From: Nonomuraea endophytica
Lineage (GTDB): Bacteria > Actinomycetota > Actinomycetes > Streptosporangiales > Streptosporangiaceae
Direction of reading: 5' to 3'
Assembly (NCBI RefSeq): GCF_014203235.1
Contig: NZ_JACHIN010000007.1
Coordinates: 94,393 to 158,392, forward strand
Length of the DNA stretch: 64,000 nucleotides
The position numbers and the translations under genes were made by a program. Shown one piece after another: positions 33,742 to 42,731 of this stretch. Within the stretch, counting starts at the first letter, position 1; the number at the start of each line of letters is the position of its first letter. The notes beneath the pieces were generated by a model, which did not search any database, had not been told where the DNA came from, and saw only the letters and a list, made by a program, of their open reading frames with translations.

Positions 33742-34694
33742 CCGGTGGGGCTGACCAGGAGCGTCTTGACGTCCAGGGGCTGCTTGAGATACCCGAACTC
33801 CAGCATCAGGTCGGCCACCCGCTGCAGCCTGGCCGGGTCGAGGTCGGTCGGGAAGGTGCCCAGCGCGATCTTCGTGACCGCGGCCTGGTCGATCTTCGAG
33901 TAGGTGGGGATGATCGCGTCGACCACCGTGCGGTCACCGGCGGCCAGCTTCTGCGCCTTGCCGATCGCGCGCTGGAAGGCGGCGAGCGTCTTGGGGTTCT
34001 TCGCGACCCACTCGCCGGTGGCCATCCAGGCGGCGATCGGCAGGCCGGCGGTCGGCCCGGTCATGGTGTCGGCGAGTACGCGCAGGCCCGGCTGGACCTG
34101 TGTGGCGGTGATGAACGGCTCGGTCAGCCACGCGGCGTCGGCCTGCCCGGCGGCCAGCGCGTTGCCCATGTCGGGGAAGGGCTTCTCGATGAACTTCACC
34201 TCGCCCGGCGCCACGCCCGCGCTCTTCAGCGTCGAGGTGACGGCCAGCGTGCCGATGTTGTTGAGGGTGTTGACCAGGATCGTCTTGCCCTTGAGGTCGG
34301 CTACCGCCTTGATCGGGGAGTCCTTGGCCACCATGAGGTCGAAGGTGTTCGGGGCGGCGCCGTAGAGGTCGCCGACGACCTTGATCTTCTCGCCCCTGCC
34401 CGCGGCCAGGAACGTGGAGACGTAGTTGGTGTGGGAGATGTCGAGGGCCCCGCTCTTGATCTGCGGCAGCGCGACGGCGCCGCCCTGGATCGTGATCGGC
34501 TCGACGGTCAGGCCCTCTTCCTTGAAGTAGCCCTTGGACCGGGCGATGTAGAGCGCGGCCGCGTCGGGGATGGGCAGCGCGCCCACCTTGATGACGGGCT
34601 TCTCCAGCCCGCCGGTGGACGCCTGCTCGGCACCCCCGCACGCGGTCAGCGCCAGGGTGGTGGCGAGCAGGAGGGCGGGGATCGTACGTCTCAT
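33738..34694 (-). CDS. ABC importer substrate-binding lipoprotein (set 4)
   Basis: A 318-residue lipoprotein with lipobox LALTAC (Cys19). GGLEKPVIKVGALPIPDAAALYIARSKGYF, LKGKTILVNTLNNIG and DAAWLTEPFITATQV place it with sets 1 and 2. It is the first gene of the operon set 4 then set 3 (binding protein, a, b, binding protein, a, b). It is divergent from the only ATPase gene of the island, with about 210 bp between the start codons. Confidence 0.9.
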   Translation of the reverse strand: MRRTIPALLLATTLALTACGGAEQASTGGLEKPVIKVGALPIPDAAALYIARSKGYFKEEGLTVEPITIQGGAVALPQIKSGALDISHTNYVSTFLAAGRGEKIKVVGDLYGAAPNTFDLMVAKDSPIKAVADLKGKTILVNTLNNIGTLAVTSTLKSAGVAPGEVKFIEKPFPDMGNALAAGQADAAWLTEPFITATQVQPGLRVLADTMTGPTAGLPIAAWMATGEWVAKNPKTLAAFQRAIGKAQKLAAGDRTVVDAIIPTYSKIDQAAVTKIALGTFPTDLDPARLQRVADLMLEFGYLKQPLDVKTLLVSPTG

Positions 34695-34905
34695 GGTGTG
34701 CGCTCCGGGGGGTGGGGAGGGCCTGCCGCAAGAGACGATATTTCATGACGCGCGGCTTTTCTGACACCTTTTCGACGAGTGAAATCCCCAATTCGGACTC
34801 AAAGGCACAAAGCAGCGCGAATTCTGGTCAATGCCAGCTATGGCCTCACAATTCGGGCCTCCGCTAGAGTCAGGGGGTCACTCGCGCCCCTCAAGGAACC
34901 CAGCC
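34695..34905. other. Divergent regulatory region between the set 4/3 operon and the ATPase
   Basis: A 211-bp region, moderately AT-rich. It contains a TAGAGT at 34865-34870 that could be a -10 for the ATPase gene, and several AATTCGG words. I could not assign a complete promoter. Confidence 0.45.
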
Positions 34906-35682
34906 TTGCTCGAGATATCCAACCTCAGCCACACCTACGGCAGCGGCCCCAGCGCCCACCACGCCATCGAAGGCCTCTCCCTGAGCGTCGCCGACGGCGA
35001 ACTGTTGTGCGTCGTCGGCCCCTCCGGCGCCGGCAAGTCCACGCTGCTGCGCAGCATCGCCGGCCTGCTCACGCCCACCGGCGGCGAGATCAAGGTCGAC
35101 GGGCAGCTGGTCACCCACACACCCGACAACCTGGCCGTCGTCTTCCAGGACTACAGCCGCTCGTTGTTCCCGTGGATGTCGGTGGCCGACAACGTCGCCC
35201 TGCCGCTGCGCCGCAAGAACATGGACAAGAAAGCGCGCAGAGACGCCGCGCAGGAAGCGCTGGAGTCGGTCGGGCTGGGGGACGCGGGCAAGAAATACCC
35301 GTTCCAGCTGTCCGGCGGCATGCAGCAGCGCGTGGCCATCGCCCGCGCCCTCGCCTACCGGCCGACGCTCATGCTCATGGACGAGCCCTTCGGCTCCGTC
35401 GACGCCCAGACCCGCGAGGACCTCGAAGACCTCGTCCTGCAGGTGCGCGGCCACCACCAGATGACGATCGTGCTCATCACGCACGACATCGACGAGAGCG
35501 TTTACGTCGGGGACCGCGTGGTCGTCCTGTCCAAGGCCCCCGCCAACGTGGTCGGCGACCTGCCCGTGGACCTGCCGTCGCCCCGCGACCAGATCACCAC
35601 CCGCGAGCACCCCGACTTCGTCCACCTCCGCGCCGAGGTGGGGCGTCTCGTCCGCGGCCTGGACTCCAAGACTCCTGCCTGA
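34906..35682 (+). CDS. ABC importer ATPase, SsuB/TauB type (only ATPase of the island)
   Basis: A 258-residue ATP-binding subunit from TTG 34906 (LLEISNLSHTYG). The TTG has AAGGA 8 nt upstream and gives a family-typical N-terminus; an ATG at 34831 would add 25 atypical residues. Walker A is GPSGAGKST, the Q-loop FQDYSRSLFPWMSV, the signature LSGGMQQRVAIARAL, Walker B LMLMDEPFGSVDAQT and the H-loop LITHDIDESVYVGDR. It hydrolyses ATP to power nitrate/sulfonate/taurine-type importers. No other ATPase accompanies the eight permeases nearby, so it probably serves several of them. Confidence 0.92.
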   Translation: MLEISNLSHTYGSGPSAHHAIEGLSLSVADGELLCVVGPSGAGKSTLLRSIAGLLTPTGGEIKVDGQLVTHTPDNLAVVFQDYSRSLFPWMSVADNVALPLRRKNMDKKARRDAAQEALESVGLGDAGKKYPFQLSGGMQQRVAIARALAYRPTLMLMDEPFGSVDAQTREDLEDLVLQVRGHHQMTIVLITHDIDESVYVGDRVVVLSKAPANVVGDLPVDLPSPRDQITTREHPDFVHLRAEVGRLVRGLDSKTPA

Positions 35683-36045
35683 CTTTCCCACAGGGCTGTC
35701 TTGTTTTTGAGTTACGGCAAGCCGCCCCACCCCCACCCGCCGCACGTGGCCGGTGACCTTCCAGGGGAACGCTCCTCCGCCTCCCCGGCCGGCCACCGCA
35801 ACGTGCGCTCGCGCACCCGCTGAGCGGGAAAACCCGGCATGCCCAGAGGCTCTCCGCGTGGACCGCGCGAGGCTGGTTCACCGGGGTCAGGCGTGGGTTC
35901 ACGCCGGGCCAGAGCGGGGTCCAAGCCAGTGCCCCTTGGGTGGGTTCTCGGCCAGGGGCGGCGGGGTGGGTTCTGGGCCTGTTTGGCAAGTTGGTTGGTT
36001 GGCCGGGCCTGGTCGGCTCGGCCAACTTTCCTGGGTTGTGGCGGG
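35683..36045. other. Intergenic region between ATPase and conservon 2 (convergent)
   Basis: A 363-bp stretch with no convincing gene. Apart from a hairpin at its right end it shows G-rich low-complexity sequence near 35930-36000 and a small palindrome GTGCGCTCGCGCAC near 35805. No promoter is needed here because both flanking genes end in it. Confidence 0.6.
35998..36026. terminator. Hairpin downstream of conservon 2 and the ATPase
   Basis: GTTGGCCG (35998-36005) and CGGCCAAC (36019-36026) form a perfect 8-bp stem around a 13-nt loop, followed by TTT on the plus strand. It lies 20 bp from the cvnD stop. Confidence 0.6.
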
Positions 36046-36621
36046 TTAGGCCGGGGCGATCTGGCGGGTCAGGGCGTGTTCGACCAGCGTGATCAGGGTG
36101 GACTTGACCGACTCCCGGTTGCGGGCGTCGAGGCGGACGATCGGGGTGCCGTCGCCGACCGTCAGTGCCTCGCGCAGTTCCCGCTCGTCGTGCAAAAAGG
36201 CGCCGTCCCAGCCGTTCACACCGACCACGAACGGCAGCTTGGCCTCTTCGAAGTAGTCGATGGCCGGGAAGCTGTCGGCCAGGCGGCGCGTGTCCACGAG
36301 GACCACCGCGCCGATGGCGCCGCGTACCAGGTCGTCCCACATGAACCAGAACCGGTGCTGACCGGGCGTCCCGAACAGGTACAGGATCAGGTCGCGGTCC
36401 AGCGAGACCCGGCCGAAGTCCATCGCCACCGTGGTCGTGGTCTTGTTGGGAGTGAGCGACACGTCGTCGACGCCGGCCGACGCGTCGGTCATGACGGCCT
36501 CCGTGGTGAGCGGCAGGATCTCAGAGACCGCTCCCACGAACGTCGTCTTGCCCACGCCGAAGCCTCCAGCCACGACGATCTTCGTCGAGGTGAGGCCGGC
36601 GCTAGAGCCTGCGAAGTCCAC
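36046..36621 (-). CDS. cvnD: Conservon 2 small GTPase-like protein CvnD
   Basis: A 191-residue CvnD. P-loop GGFGVGKTT, switch segment LYLFGTPGQHRFWFMWDDL and specificity strand VVGVNGWDG are intact. It differs from CvnD1 mainly in the C-terminal 60 residues (DGAFLHDERELREALTVGDGTP). It overlaps cvnC by 20 bp and ends the operon. Confidence 0.93.
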   Translation of the reverse strand: MDFAGSSAGLTSTKIVVAGGFGVGKTTFVGAVSEILPLTTEAVMTDASAGVDDVSLTPNKTTTTVAMDFGRVSLDRDLILYLFGTPGQHRFWFMWDDLVRGAIGAVVLVDTRRLADSFPAIDYFEEAKLPFVVGVNGWDGAFLHDERELREALTVGDGTPIVRLDARNRESVKSTLITLVEHALTRQIAPA

Positions 36622-37006
36622 TGAGTACCCTTTCGAGCAAGTTGAGGTCCGGCTTCCCCGCGTCCAGCGCAGGCTGGTGCACGCGGATCAGGCCTTCCGA
36701 CGCCATGTCGGCGATCAGCACCCGGACCACCCCGAGAGGTTGCCGTAAAAGGGCGGAGATCTCCGCAACCGACCGAACATTTCGTGTCAGCTGGATGATC
36801 GCCTGATACTCCGGACTCAAGAGGGAAATATCTTGGTATTCCGACGTCACGGAGGAAACCAGCGCCTCCATGGCGAACTTCATCCGCGGAGCGGTCCGCC
36901 CCCCGGTCACGGCATAAGGCCGCACCAGTGAGCTCGGCTTCTGCGGACGGGGCGCCGACGGATGCGGCGGAGTGCTATCACCAGCCCAACCCTGACCTGA
37001 CACCAT
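36602..37006 (-). CDS. cvnC: Conservon 2 DUF742 protein CvnC
   Basis: A 134-residue DUF742 protein with VRPYAVTGGRTAPRMKFAMEALV and the winged-helix part RSVAEISALLRQPLGVVRVLIADMASEGLIRVH. The first 30 residues are a variable Pro/Ser-rich stretch. It lies 20 bp downstream of cvnB and overlaps cvnD by 20 bp. Confidence 0.92.
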   Translation of the reverse strand: MVSGQGWAGDSTPPHPSAPRPQKPSSLVRPYAVTGGRTAPRMKFAMEALVSSVTSEYQDISLLSPEYQAIIQLTRNVRSVAEISALLRQPLGVVRVLIADMASEGLIRVHQPALDAGKPDLNLLERVLSGLRRL

Positions 37007-37026
37007 GATCTCCTGTCACCGCCCGG

Positions 37027-37449
37027 CTAGCGGGGGCGGGCCGCCTGCAGCTCCGCCCGTACGGCGGGCGTCAGCACCTGGCCGGCCCGCTCGACGAGGA
37101 GCGTCATCTGGTAGGCCACCAGGCCCATGTCGCAGTCCGGCGAGGCGAGCACCGCCAGACAGGATCCATCACTGATCGACATGATCATCAAAAGGCCGCG
37201 TTGCATCTCGATCACGGTCTGGGTGACCATGCCGCCCTCGAAGACGCGGGCCGCGCCCTGGGTCAAGCTGATCACACCGGAGGCGACCGCGGCGAGCTGG
37301 TCGGCCCGGTCCTTGGGGAACCCCTCGGAGAAGGCCAGCGGCAGACCGTCCGACGACACGACAACGGTGTGCGCGACACCGGGCACGTTGTTGACGAAAT
37401 CGGTGATCAGCCAGCTGATGCCACGCGCTCCCTGGCTCAGTTCTCTCAT
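37027..37449 (-). CDS. cvnB: Conservon 2 roadblock/LC7 protein CvnB
   Basis: A 140-residue roadblock/LC7 protein, the predicted GTPase regulator of conservon 2. VPGVAHTVVVSSDGLPLA and DRADQLAAVASGVISLTQGAA match CvnB1 and CvnB3 closely. The ATG overlaps the cvnA stop (ATGA). Confidence 0.93.
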   Translation of the reverse strand: MRELSQGARGISWLITDFVNNVPGVAHTVVVSSDGLPLAFSEGFPKDRADQLAAVASGVISLTQGAARVFEGGMVTQTVIEMQRGLLMIMSISDGSCLAVLASPDCDMGLVAYQMTLLVERAGQVLTPAVRAELQAARPR

Positions 37450-40400
37450 TCCTTCTCCTTCAGATCCTCACGGCCCTGCCGTACACCCTGCTGGAAGCTG
37501 GAGAGCCTGCTGCGCAGGCGCTCGGGTGAGATCGACGGCGGCGGAGACGTCAATTGGGGCTCGGCGGAGCCCGCCGTGCCCGGCACCAGATTGGCCTTGG
37601 GCACGCGCCGCGGCAGGCCGGAGGCGGTGGTACCACCCCTGGCGGGCTCGGCGGCGGCCTGCGCGGCCTGGAATCCGCTGTCGGCCGGGGAGGACCAGGA
37701 AGCACCGGCGCCGGACTGCCCGGGCCTGCGCTGCGGCAGACCAGACCGGCCCACGCCACCCGCCTGCCCAGCGCCACCCGCACCACCGGCACCCGCGCCG
37801 GGACCACCGGCGCCGGGACCACCAGCACCAGGACCCGCATGACCGGGACCCGCGTTGCCGGAACCCATCTGGCCGGGACCTGCTTGGCCGGCGGCTCCGT
37901 AACCGGAACCCGCGTTGCCGGGGCCCGCCTGACCGGGGCCCGCTTGGCTGGGGCCGCCGTGGGTTGGGCTGTAGCCGGTGCCAGGAGCGCCCGAGCCCGC
38001 GTAGTCGGAGCCTGGGTAGTCCGAGCTGGAGCCTGGGTAGCCGGCGGGGTCCCCGTGGGTGCCTGGACCGGTGCCCGCGGGCGCGTAACCGCCCTGAGAG
38101 TCCCCGTGGCCGCCTGAGGCCGGGTGACCCGGGCCCTGACCGTAGCCCGAGCCCTGGCCGTATCCGGAGACCGGCGGGGGGCCGTCGGCCGAGATGACCG
38201 GGTGGGGCATGGTCGGGGGCGAGTCGGCCTCGTAGGAGTCGTAGGCGGGGCTGTTGCCGACCACGCCGAACGCGCCCGTCCCCGGACCGTTGAAGCCGTC
38301 GGAGGAGGCGGAACCCGGAGCTCCGGTGTAGCCGCCCTGTCCCACCGGGCCGAACGCGCCGGTCGAAGGACCGGAAAGCTCGGGGTCGGCGGGCGGCTCC
38401 TGGGCCTTCAGCGGGTCGGGCTCGGGGCGGCGGAACCAGTCGGAGCCCACCGACGAGAAGATCGGCAGGAAGTCCTCGCCCTCGGACTCCATGGGCGAGC
38501 TGTCGACCACGGGCAGCGGACCGGTGAGGTCCTGCGAGGCGTAGTCGGAGTTGTACGGCGTGAACAGCCCGTTGCCCGAGCCGTTGCCGTTGGGGGTCGA
38601 GGCGACCGACGGCCAGTTCGAGTCTTCGCTGAAGGACGGCCACCGCTGGTCGACCTCAAGCGGCGGCGGCTCCTCCGCGAAGGATGGCCAGCGCTGGTCG
38701 GCCGGGAGCGGCGGCGGCTGCTCGGCGAACGACGGCCAGCTCGCCTCGGGCGACTGCCCGGCGAAAGGCGACTGGTCAGCGAACGGTGATTGGCCGGGGA
38801 ACGGCTGGCCTCCCGAAGGCGGCTGCTCGGCGTAGGGCTGGTCGGCGAAGTGCTGCTGGTCGGCGAAAGGCTGCTCGCCAAAGGCGGCGGGCGCCTGGTC
38901 GCCGGGCGAGTCCGCGTAAGGCTGCTTGCCCGCCTGTGACGGCTCCTCGCCGTACGGGGTCCAGCCGCCCGTGTCCGGCACCGGCATCGAGCCGGGCCAC
39001 TGGGTGTCGGCCAGCGACTCGTGGGCGCGTACCTCGGGAGTGTCGGGGTTGGCGTAGGGCGGCGAGCCCAGCATGGCCGGGTCGAAGGTGGTGAAGCTGT
39101 CGTACTGCCCGCGCTGCTGCGGCACCATGCCGTTGGCGGCGGCGACGAGCATGTCGGGCAGCATGACCAGCGCGCTGAGCCCGCCGGTCTCCCGCATGCG
39201 GAGCTGGACCCTGATGCCGTGGCGCAGGGCCAGGCGGCCGACCACGAACAGGCCCATGCGCCGGGACACGGACACGTCCACGACGGGCGGGTTGGCGAGG
39301 CGCCAGTTGGCCTCGGCCAGTTCGTCGCCGCTCATGCCGATGCCCAGGTCGCTGATGGTGACGACGAAGCCGCCGTCGGCGGGGGCGCTGGTGACGCTGA
39401 CCCGGCTCTCGCGCGGCGAGAAGGAGATCGCGTTCTCGATCAGCTCGGCGAGCAGGTGGACGGCGTCGGTGACGGCCGGGCCGACGATCTGGATGTCGGA
39501 CGGGATCTGGATCTGGACCCGCTCGTAGTTCTCGACCTCGGACAGCGAGGCGCGGGCGATGTCGACCAGCGGGACGGGCTCGCTCCACTTGCGGGCGGCC
39601 TCCTGGCCGGCGAGGACCAGGAGGTTCTCGCTGTTGCGGCGCATGCGGGTGGCGAGGTGGTCGAGTCGGAAGAGGTTGGCGAGCCGGTTCTCGTCCTCCT
39701 CGCCCTGCTCCAGGCCTTCGATGAGCTGCAGCTGGCGCTCGACGAGCGTCTGCGAGCGGCGCGAGAGGTTGACGAACATGGAGTTGACGTTGGCGCGCAG
39801 CTTGGCCTCGTCGCCGGCCAGCCGGATCGCCTCGCGGTGGACCTCGTCGAAGGCCCGTGCGACTTCCCCGATCTCGTCCCGGGTGTTGACGCCGACGGAG
39901 GGGACCTCTGGGGTGGCGGCGCCGTCGCCGGACTCGCGCAGCACGCGGACGGTCTCCGGCAGCCTGGTCGTGGCCACCTGGAGTGCCTCGGCGCGCAGCC
40001 GGCGCAGCGGGCGTACCAGCGAACCGGCCACGCGGGTGGTGATCACCAGGACGAGGAGCAGCAGCACGAGGATGAGCGCGCCGGAGATGATGGCGTTGCG
40101 CTGCTCGGTGTCGCTCAGCTCACGGGTCTTGGTCACGACGGCCGTGGCGATGCCGTCCTCCACCTTGCGCATGGCGTTGACGGCCAGCGTGGTGCTGTCG
40201 TACCAGAACAACAGCTCACGGCGCGGGGTGGCGGTGATGTCGAGGTCGCGGATCTCCTTGTACTCGCGCAGCTGGGCCAGGGCGCGCTGGCGCATGGCGT
40301 CGGCGCGGTCGATGGCCGGGCCCTTGAGGGTGTCGTTGTACAGGGCGGAGTACTTGGACTGGGCCTCCTGCTCGAAGGTGGCCAGCTCGGCCTGCTGGGC

Positions 40401-41105
40401 GTTCCAGGAGCCGAGGAAGTCCGAAAGGTCGTCGTAGTCCAGCTTCCGCTCGACCAGCGCGACGACCAGGATGACCTGCTGGCGCGAGACCTCTTCCTTG
40501 GCCCGCTGGAGGGCGCCGAGGGCGGCCACGTCCTTGAGCAGGATGTCGTCGTCGCCGACCTGGCCGAGCTCGTCCTGGAGGTTCTCCAGGACGTCGATCA
40601 TCGTCGAGTAGGTCCGGATCGCGGCTCGGGGCGGCACGCTGTCGCCCAGGATCGACTCGCGCAGCCCGTCGAGGCCGGTGAGCCAGCGGCGCATGTTCTC
40701 GACCTCTTGCCGCACGCGGGGCGAGTGCGCGTCGTCGATGGCGGCCGTGCTGTCGAGCACCTTGGTCTTGGCGCCGTCCACGACGGCGCGCTGGGTGCGC
40801 AGTTGCGCCATCCGGCTGGGCCGCCGCTGGTCGGCGATGTACCAGGCGGTGAGCGCGCGCTCCTTGCCCATCTCGTGGGAGAGCGCGCCGATGCGCTGGA
40901 CCAGCTCGGCCACCTGGGTGAGCCGCCGGTACTCGGCGCTGGTGCCGATCGCGTTGGCAAGCTGAATACCGGCGAGGAGTACACCGACGATGGTGGGGAT
41001 GAGGATCAGGGCCACCAACCGGGAGCGCACACGCCAGTTAGCCAGCCGGAACCGTCCGCCTGTGTACTCCCCTGGCGTCGCGTGCCGGGGGTTTTCCGTC
41101 CTCAC
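37446..41105 (-). CDS. cvnA: Conservon 2 sensor histidine kinase-like protein CvnA (very long disordered tail)
   Basis: A 1219-residue CvnA from GTG 41105. Membrane segments lie at about residues 27-50 and 338-362 and enclose a NIT-like region (LSHEMGKERALTAWYIADQRR). HAMP is followed by LDHLATRMRRNSENLLVLAGQ, N-box ELIENAISFSPRE, DLGIGMSGDEL and RRMGLFVVGRLALRHG. The tail (about residues 660-1219) is far longer than in the other two: Gln/Pro/Phe repeats (AEQPPSGGQPFPGQSPFADQ type), then Gly/Pro/Ala repeats (AGPGQAGPGNAGSGYG type). The conserved motifs DFLPIFSSVGSDWF, LPRRVPKANLVPG and RLRSRLSSFQQGVRQGR are kept inside it. Confidence 0.92.
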   Translation of the reverse strand: MRTENPRHATPGEYTGGRFRLANWRVRSRLVALILIPTIVGVLLAGIQLANAIGTSAEYRRLTQVAELVQRIGALSHEMGKERALTAWYIADQRRPSRMAQLRTQRAVVDGAKTKVLDSTAAIDDAHSPRVRQEVENMRRWLTGLDGLRESILGDSVPPRAAIRTYSTMIDVLENLQDELGQVGDDDILLKDVAALGALQRAKEEVSRQQVILVVALVERKLDYDDLSDFLGSWNAQQAELATFEQEAQSKYSALYNDTLKGPAIDRADAMRQRALAQLREYKEIRDLDITATPRRELLFWYDSTTLAVNAMRKVEDGIATAVVTKTRELSDTEQRNAIISGALILVLLLLVLVITTRVAGSLVRPLRRLRAEALQVATTRLPETVRVLRESGDGAATPEVPSVGVNTRDEIGEVARAFDEVHREAIRLAGDEAKLRANVNSMFVNLSRRSQTLVERQLQLIEGLEQGEEDENRLANLFRLDHLATRMRRNSENLLVLAGQEAARKWSEPVPLVDIARASLSEVENYERVQIQIPSDIQIVGPAVTDAVHLLAELIENAISFSPRESRVSVTSAPADGGFVVTISDLGIGMSGDELAEANWRLANPPVVDVSVSRRMGLFVVGRLALRHGIRVQLRMRETGGLSALVMLPDMLVAAANGMVPQQRGQYDSFTTFDPAMLGSPPYANPDTPEVRAHESLADTQWPGSMPVPDTGGWTPYGEEPSQAGKQPYADSPGDQAPAAFGEQPFADQQHFADQPYAEQPPSGGQPFPGQSPFADQSPFAGQSPEASWPSFAEQPPPLPADQRWPSFAEEPPPLEVDQRWPSFSEDSNWPSVASTPNGNGSGNGLFTPYNSDYASQDLTGPLPVVDSSPMESEGEDFLPIFSSVGSDWFRRPEPDPLKAQEPPADPELSGPSTGAFGPVGQGGYTGAPGSASSDGFNGPGTGAFGVVGNSPAYDSYEADSPPTMPHPVISADGPPPVSGYGQGSGYGQGPGHPASGGHGDSQGGYAPAGTGPGTHGDPAGYPGSSSDYPGSDYAGSGAPGTGYSPTHGGPSQAGPGQAGPGNAGSGYGAAGQAGPGQMGSGNAGPGHAGPGAGGPGAGGPGAGAGGAGGAGQAGGVGRSGLPQRRPGQSGAGASWSSPADSGFQAAQAAAEPARGGTTASGLPRRVPKANLVPGTAGSAEPQLTSPPPSISPERLRSRLSSFQQGVRQGREDLKEKE
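37770..37990. repeat. Gly/Pro/Ala-coding degenerate tandem repeats in cvnA2
   Basis: Degenerate 9- to 15-bp units (GGGCCCGC-, GGGACC- and CCGGCA-rich) encode runs such as AGPGQAGPGNAGSG and GPGAGGPGAGGPG in the CvnA2 tail. Unit lengths keep the frame. Confidence 0.75.
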
Positions 41106-41179
41106 TGACTCTCGCTACCTCTCGCGCTACGTGCTCGAAAAATCTGACACGCGTGCGGCGCATGGGATTCCGCGGGCGT

Positions 41180-41195
41180 GGGTAATTGGAACACA
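41180..41195 (-). promoter_or_regulatory. 16-bp element upstream of conservon 2, shared with conservon 3
   Basis: On the minus strand this reads TGTGTTCCAATTACCC and ends 74 nt before the cvnA GTG at 41105. The identical 16-mer lies 74 nt before the cvnA GTG of conservon 3 (58214-58229). TTGGCCG precedes both copies by 12-13 nt. A shared regulator or sigma-factor site is inferred. Confidence 0.65.
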
Positions 41196-41276
41196 ACCCG
41201 TACCAGATCGGCCAACCGTGCATATCCCATCAAAAGCGACCAAACGTGTCATTTCGGTCGGTTTCGCCGTCAGCTT

Positions 41277-42674
41277 TCAGGCCGGCCGGAAGGAGTCCCG
41301 CTTGGCCGGGGCAGCGTGTTTGATCATCAGGTGACGGGTCACCGAGTACTCCTGAACGGCCTCCTGGCTCATGTCCTTGCCGAATCCGCTGCCCTTGACG
41401 CCGCCGTGCGGGGCCTCGCTGGCGATCGGAAGATGGTCGTTTACCCAGGTCACACCTACATCCAGGCGATGCGACACCCTCATGGCCCGCGCCACGTCCC
41501 GCGACCAGACCGATGAGGCCAGGCCGTAGCGGGTGTCGTTGGCCAGCCGTACCGCGTCGTCCTCGTGGTCGAACGGAAGCACCACAAGAACTGGACCGAA
41601 AAGTTCACCTTGGACGATTTCGCTGTCCTGCGCCACGCCGGCGACGAGCGTCGGCGGGTAGTAGAAGCCGGGGCCGTCGATCGGGGCTCCGCCGTGCACC
41701 ACCTGAGCGCCCGCCCGCTCGACGAAGCCGTGCACCCGCTCGCGATGGGCCGCCGAGACGAGCGGCCCGATGTCCGTGGCCGCGTCCCAGGGGTCGCCTA
41801 CGGTGATCTTGGCGAGGGTCGCCCGCAGAGCCTCGACCGTGTCGTCGAAGACCGTCCTGGCGACGTAGACGCGTGTGGCGGCGGTGCAGTCCTGGCCGGT
41901 GTTGTAGGTGGCGCCCATGGCCACGCCGCGCGCCGCCTCCTCCAGGTCGGCGTCCTCGAACACCAGGGCCGGGGCCTTGCCGCCGAGCTCCAGGTGGACC
42001 CGCTTGAGCGTGCGCGCCGCGCCGGTCATGACCGCGCGGCCGGTCTCGGTGGAGCCCGTCACGCTGACCATGTCCACGCCCGGGTCGGTCACCAGCGCCT
42101 CGCCCACGGCCCCGTCGCCGAGCACCACCTGCACGAGCCCCTCGGGCGCCCCGGCCCGCGCGAACAGCTCGGCGAGCCGCAGCGTGGAGCGAGGGGTCTG
42201 CGGCGCGGGCTTGATGACGACCGCGTTTCCAGCCGCGACCGCAGGCCCCACCTTCCAGACGGCCATGATGAACGGAAAGTTCCACGGCGCGATCGACCCG
42301 ACCACCCCGACGGGGCGGCGCAGCAGCACCGAGGTGTACCCGGCGCTGAGCACACCGGCCCCGGTGCCGTCCAGCGAGCGGGCGGCGCCGGCGAAGAAGC
42401 GCAGGTTGTCGACGGCGAACGGCAGCTCGCCGTCGCGGAAGACCGCGGCCGGCTTGCCCGTCTCCTCGACCTCCAGCCTGGTCAGCTCCTCGGCGTCGGC
42501 CTCCACGAGGTCGGCCAGGCGCAGCAGCAGCCGCGCCCGCTCGGCCGGAGTGGTCTGCGACCACTCCTCAAAAGCCCGCCGGGCCTTTCGTACGGCTACC
42601 GCCACCTCCCCCACCGGAGTGTCGGGAACATCGGCGAAGGGCTGCCCGGTGGCCGGGTTGATCAGTTGGCGCAT
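41277..42674 (-). CDS. Aldehyde dehydrogenase, aminobutyraldehyde dehydrogenase-like
   Basis: A 465-residue NAD-dependent aldehyde dehydrogenase. The cofactor segment is SIAPWNFPFIMAVWKVGPA, the general base lies in HLELGGKAPALVFED and the nucleophile in NTGQDCTAATRVYV (Cys at about residue 261). This Cys context and the ending VTWVNDHLPIASEAPHGGVKGSGFGKDMS are typical of gamma-aminobutyraldehyde/betaine-aldehyde dehydrogenases. AAGGAA lies 8 nt before the ATG. With potABCD nearby, oxidation of 4-aminobutyraldehyde from putrescine is the likeliest role; betaine aldehyde from the GMC oxidase at 51.4 kb is an alternative. Confidence 0.88.
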   Translation of the reverse strand: MRQLINPATGQPFADVPDTPVGEVAVAVRKARRAFEEWSQTTPAERARLLLRLADLVEADAEELTRLEVEETGKPAAVFRDGELPFAVDNLRFFAGAARSLDGTGAGVLSAGYTSVLLRRPVGVVGSIAPWNFPFIMAVWKVGPAVAAGNAVVIKPAPQTPRSTLRLAELFARAGAPEGLVQVVLGDGAVGEALVTDPGVDMVSVTGSTETGRAVMTGAARTLKRVHLELGGKAPALVFEDADLEEAARGVAMGATYNTGQDCTAATRVYVARTVFDDTVEALRATLAKITVGDPWDAATDIGPLVSAAHRERVHGFVERAGAQVVHGGAPIDGPGFYYPPTLVAGVAQDSEIVQGELFGPVLVVLPFDHEDDAVRLANDTRYGLASSVWSRDVARAMRVSHRLDVGVTWVNDHLPIASEAPHGGVKGSGFGKDMSQEAVQEYSVTRHLMIKHAAPAKRDSFRPA

Positions 42675-42695
42675 GGGGTTCTTTCCTTGGATGAC

Positions 42696-42727
42696 CCGGT
42701 ACGGCCCGGCGGTGCGAGCCGTACCGG
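42696..42727. terminator. Perfect 10-bp hairpin after the glycosyltransferase gene
   Basis: CCGGTACGGC (42696-42705) and GCCGTACCGG (42718-42727) flank a 12-nt loop, 4 bp beyond the glycosyltransferase stop and before the aldehyde dehydrogenase. No T-tract. Confidence 0.75.
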
Positions 42728-42731
42728 CGGA

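Noticed and set aside
39021..41108. 695-codon plus-strand open frame opposite cvnA2
   Set aside because: Shadow of cvnA2, as for the equivalent frames opposite cvnA1 and cvnA3.
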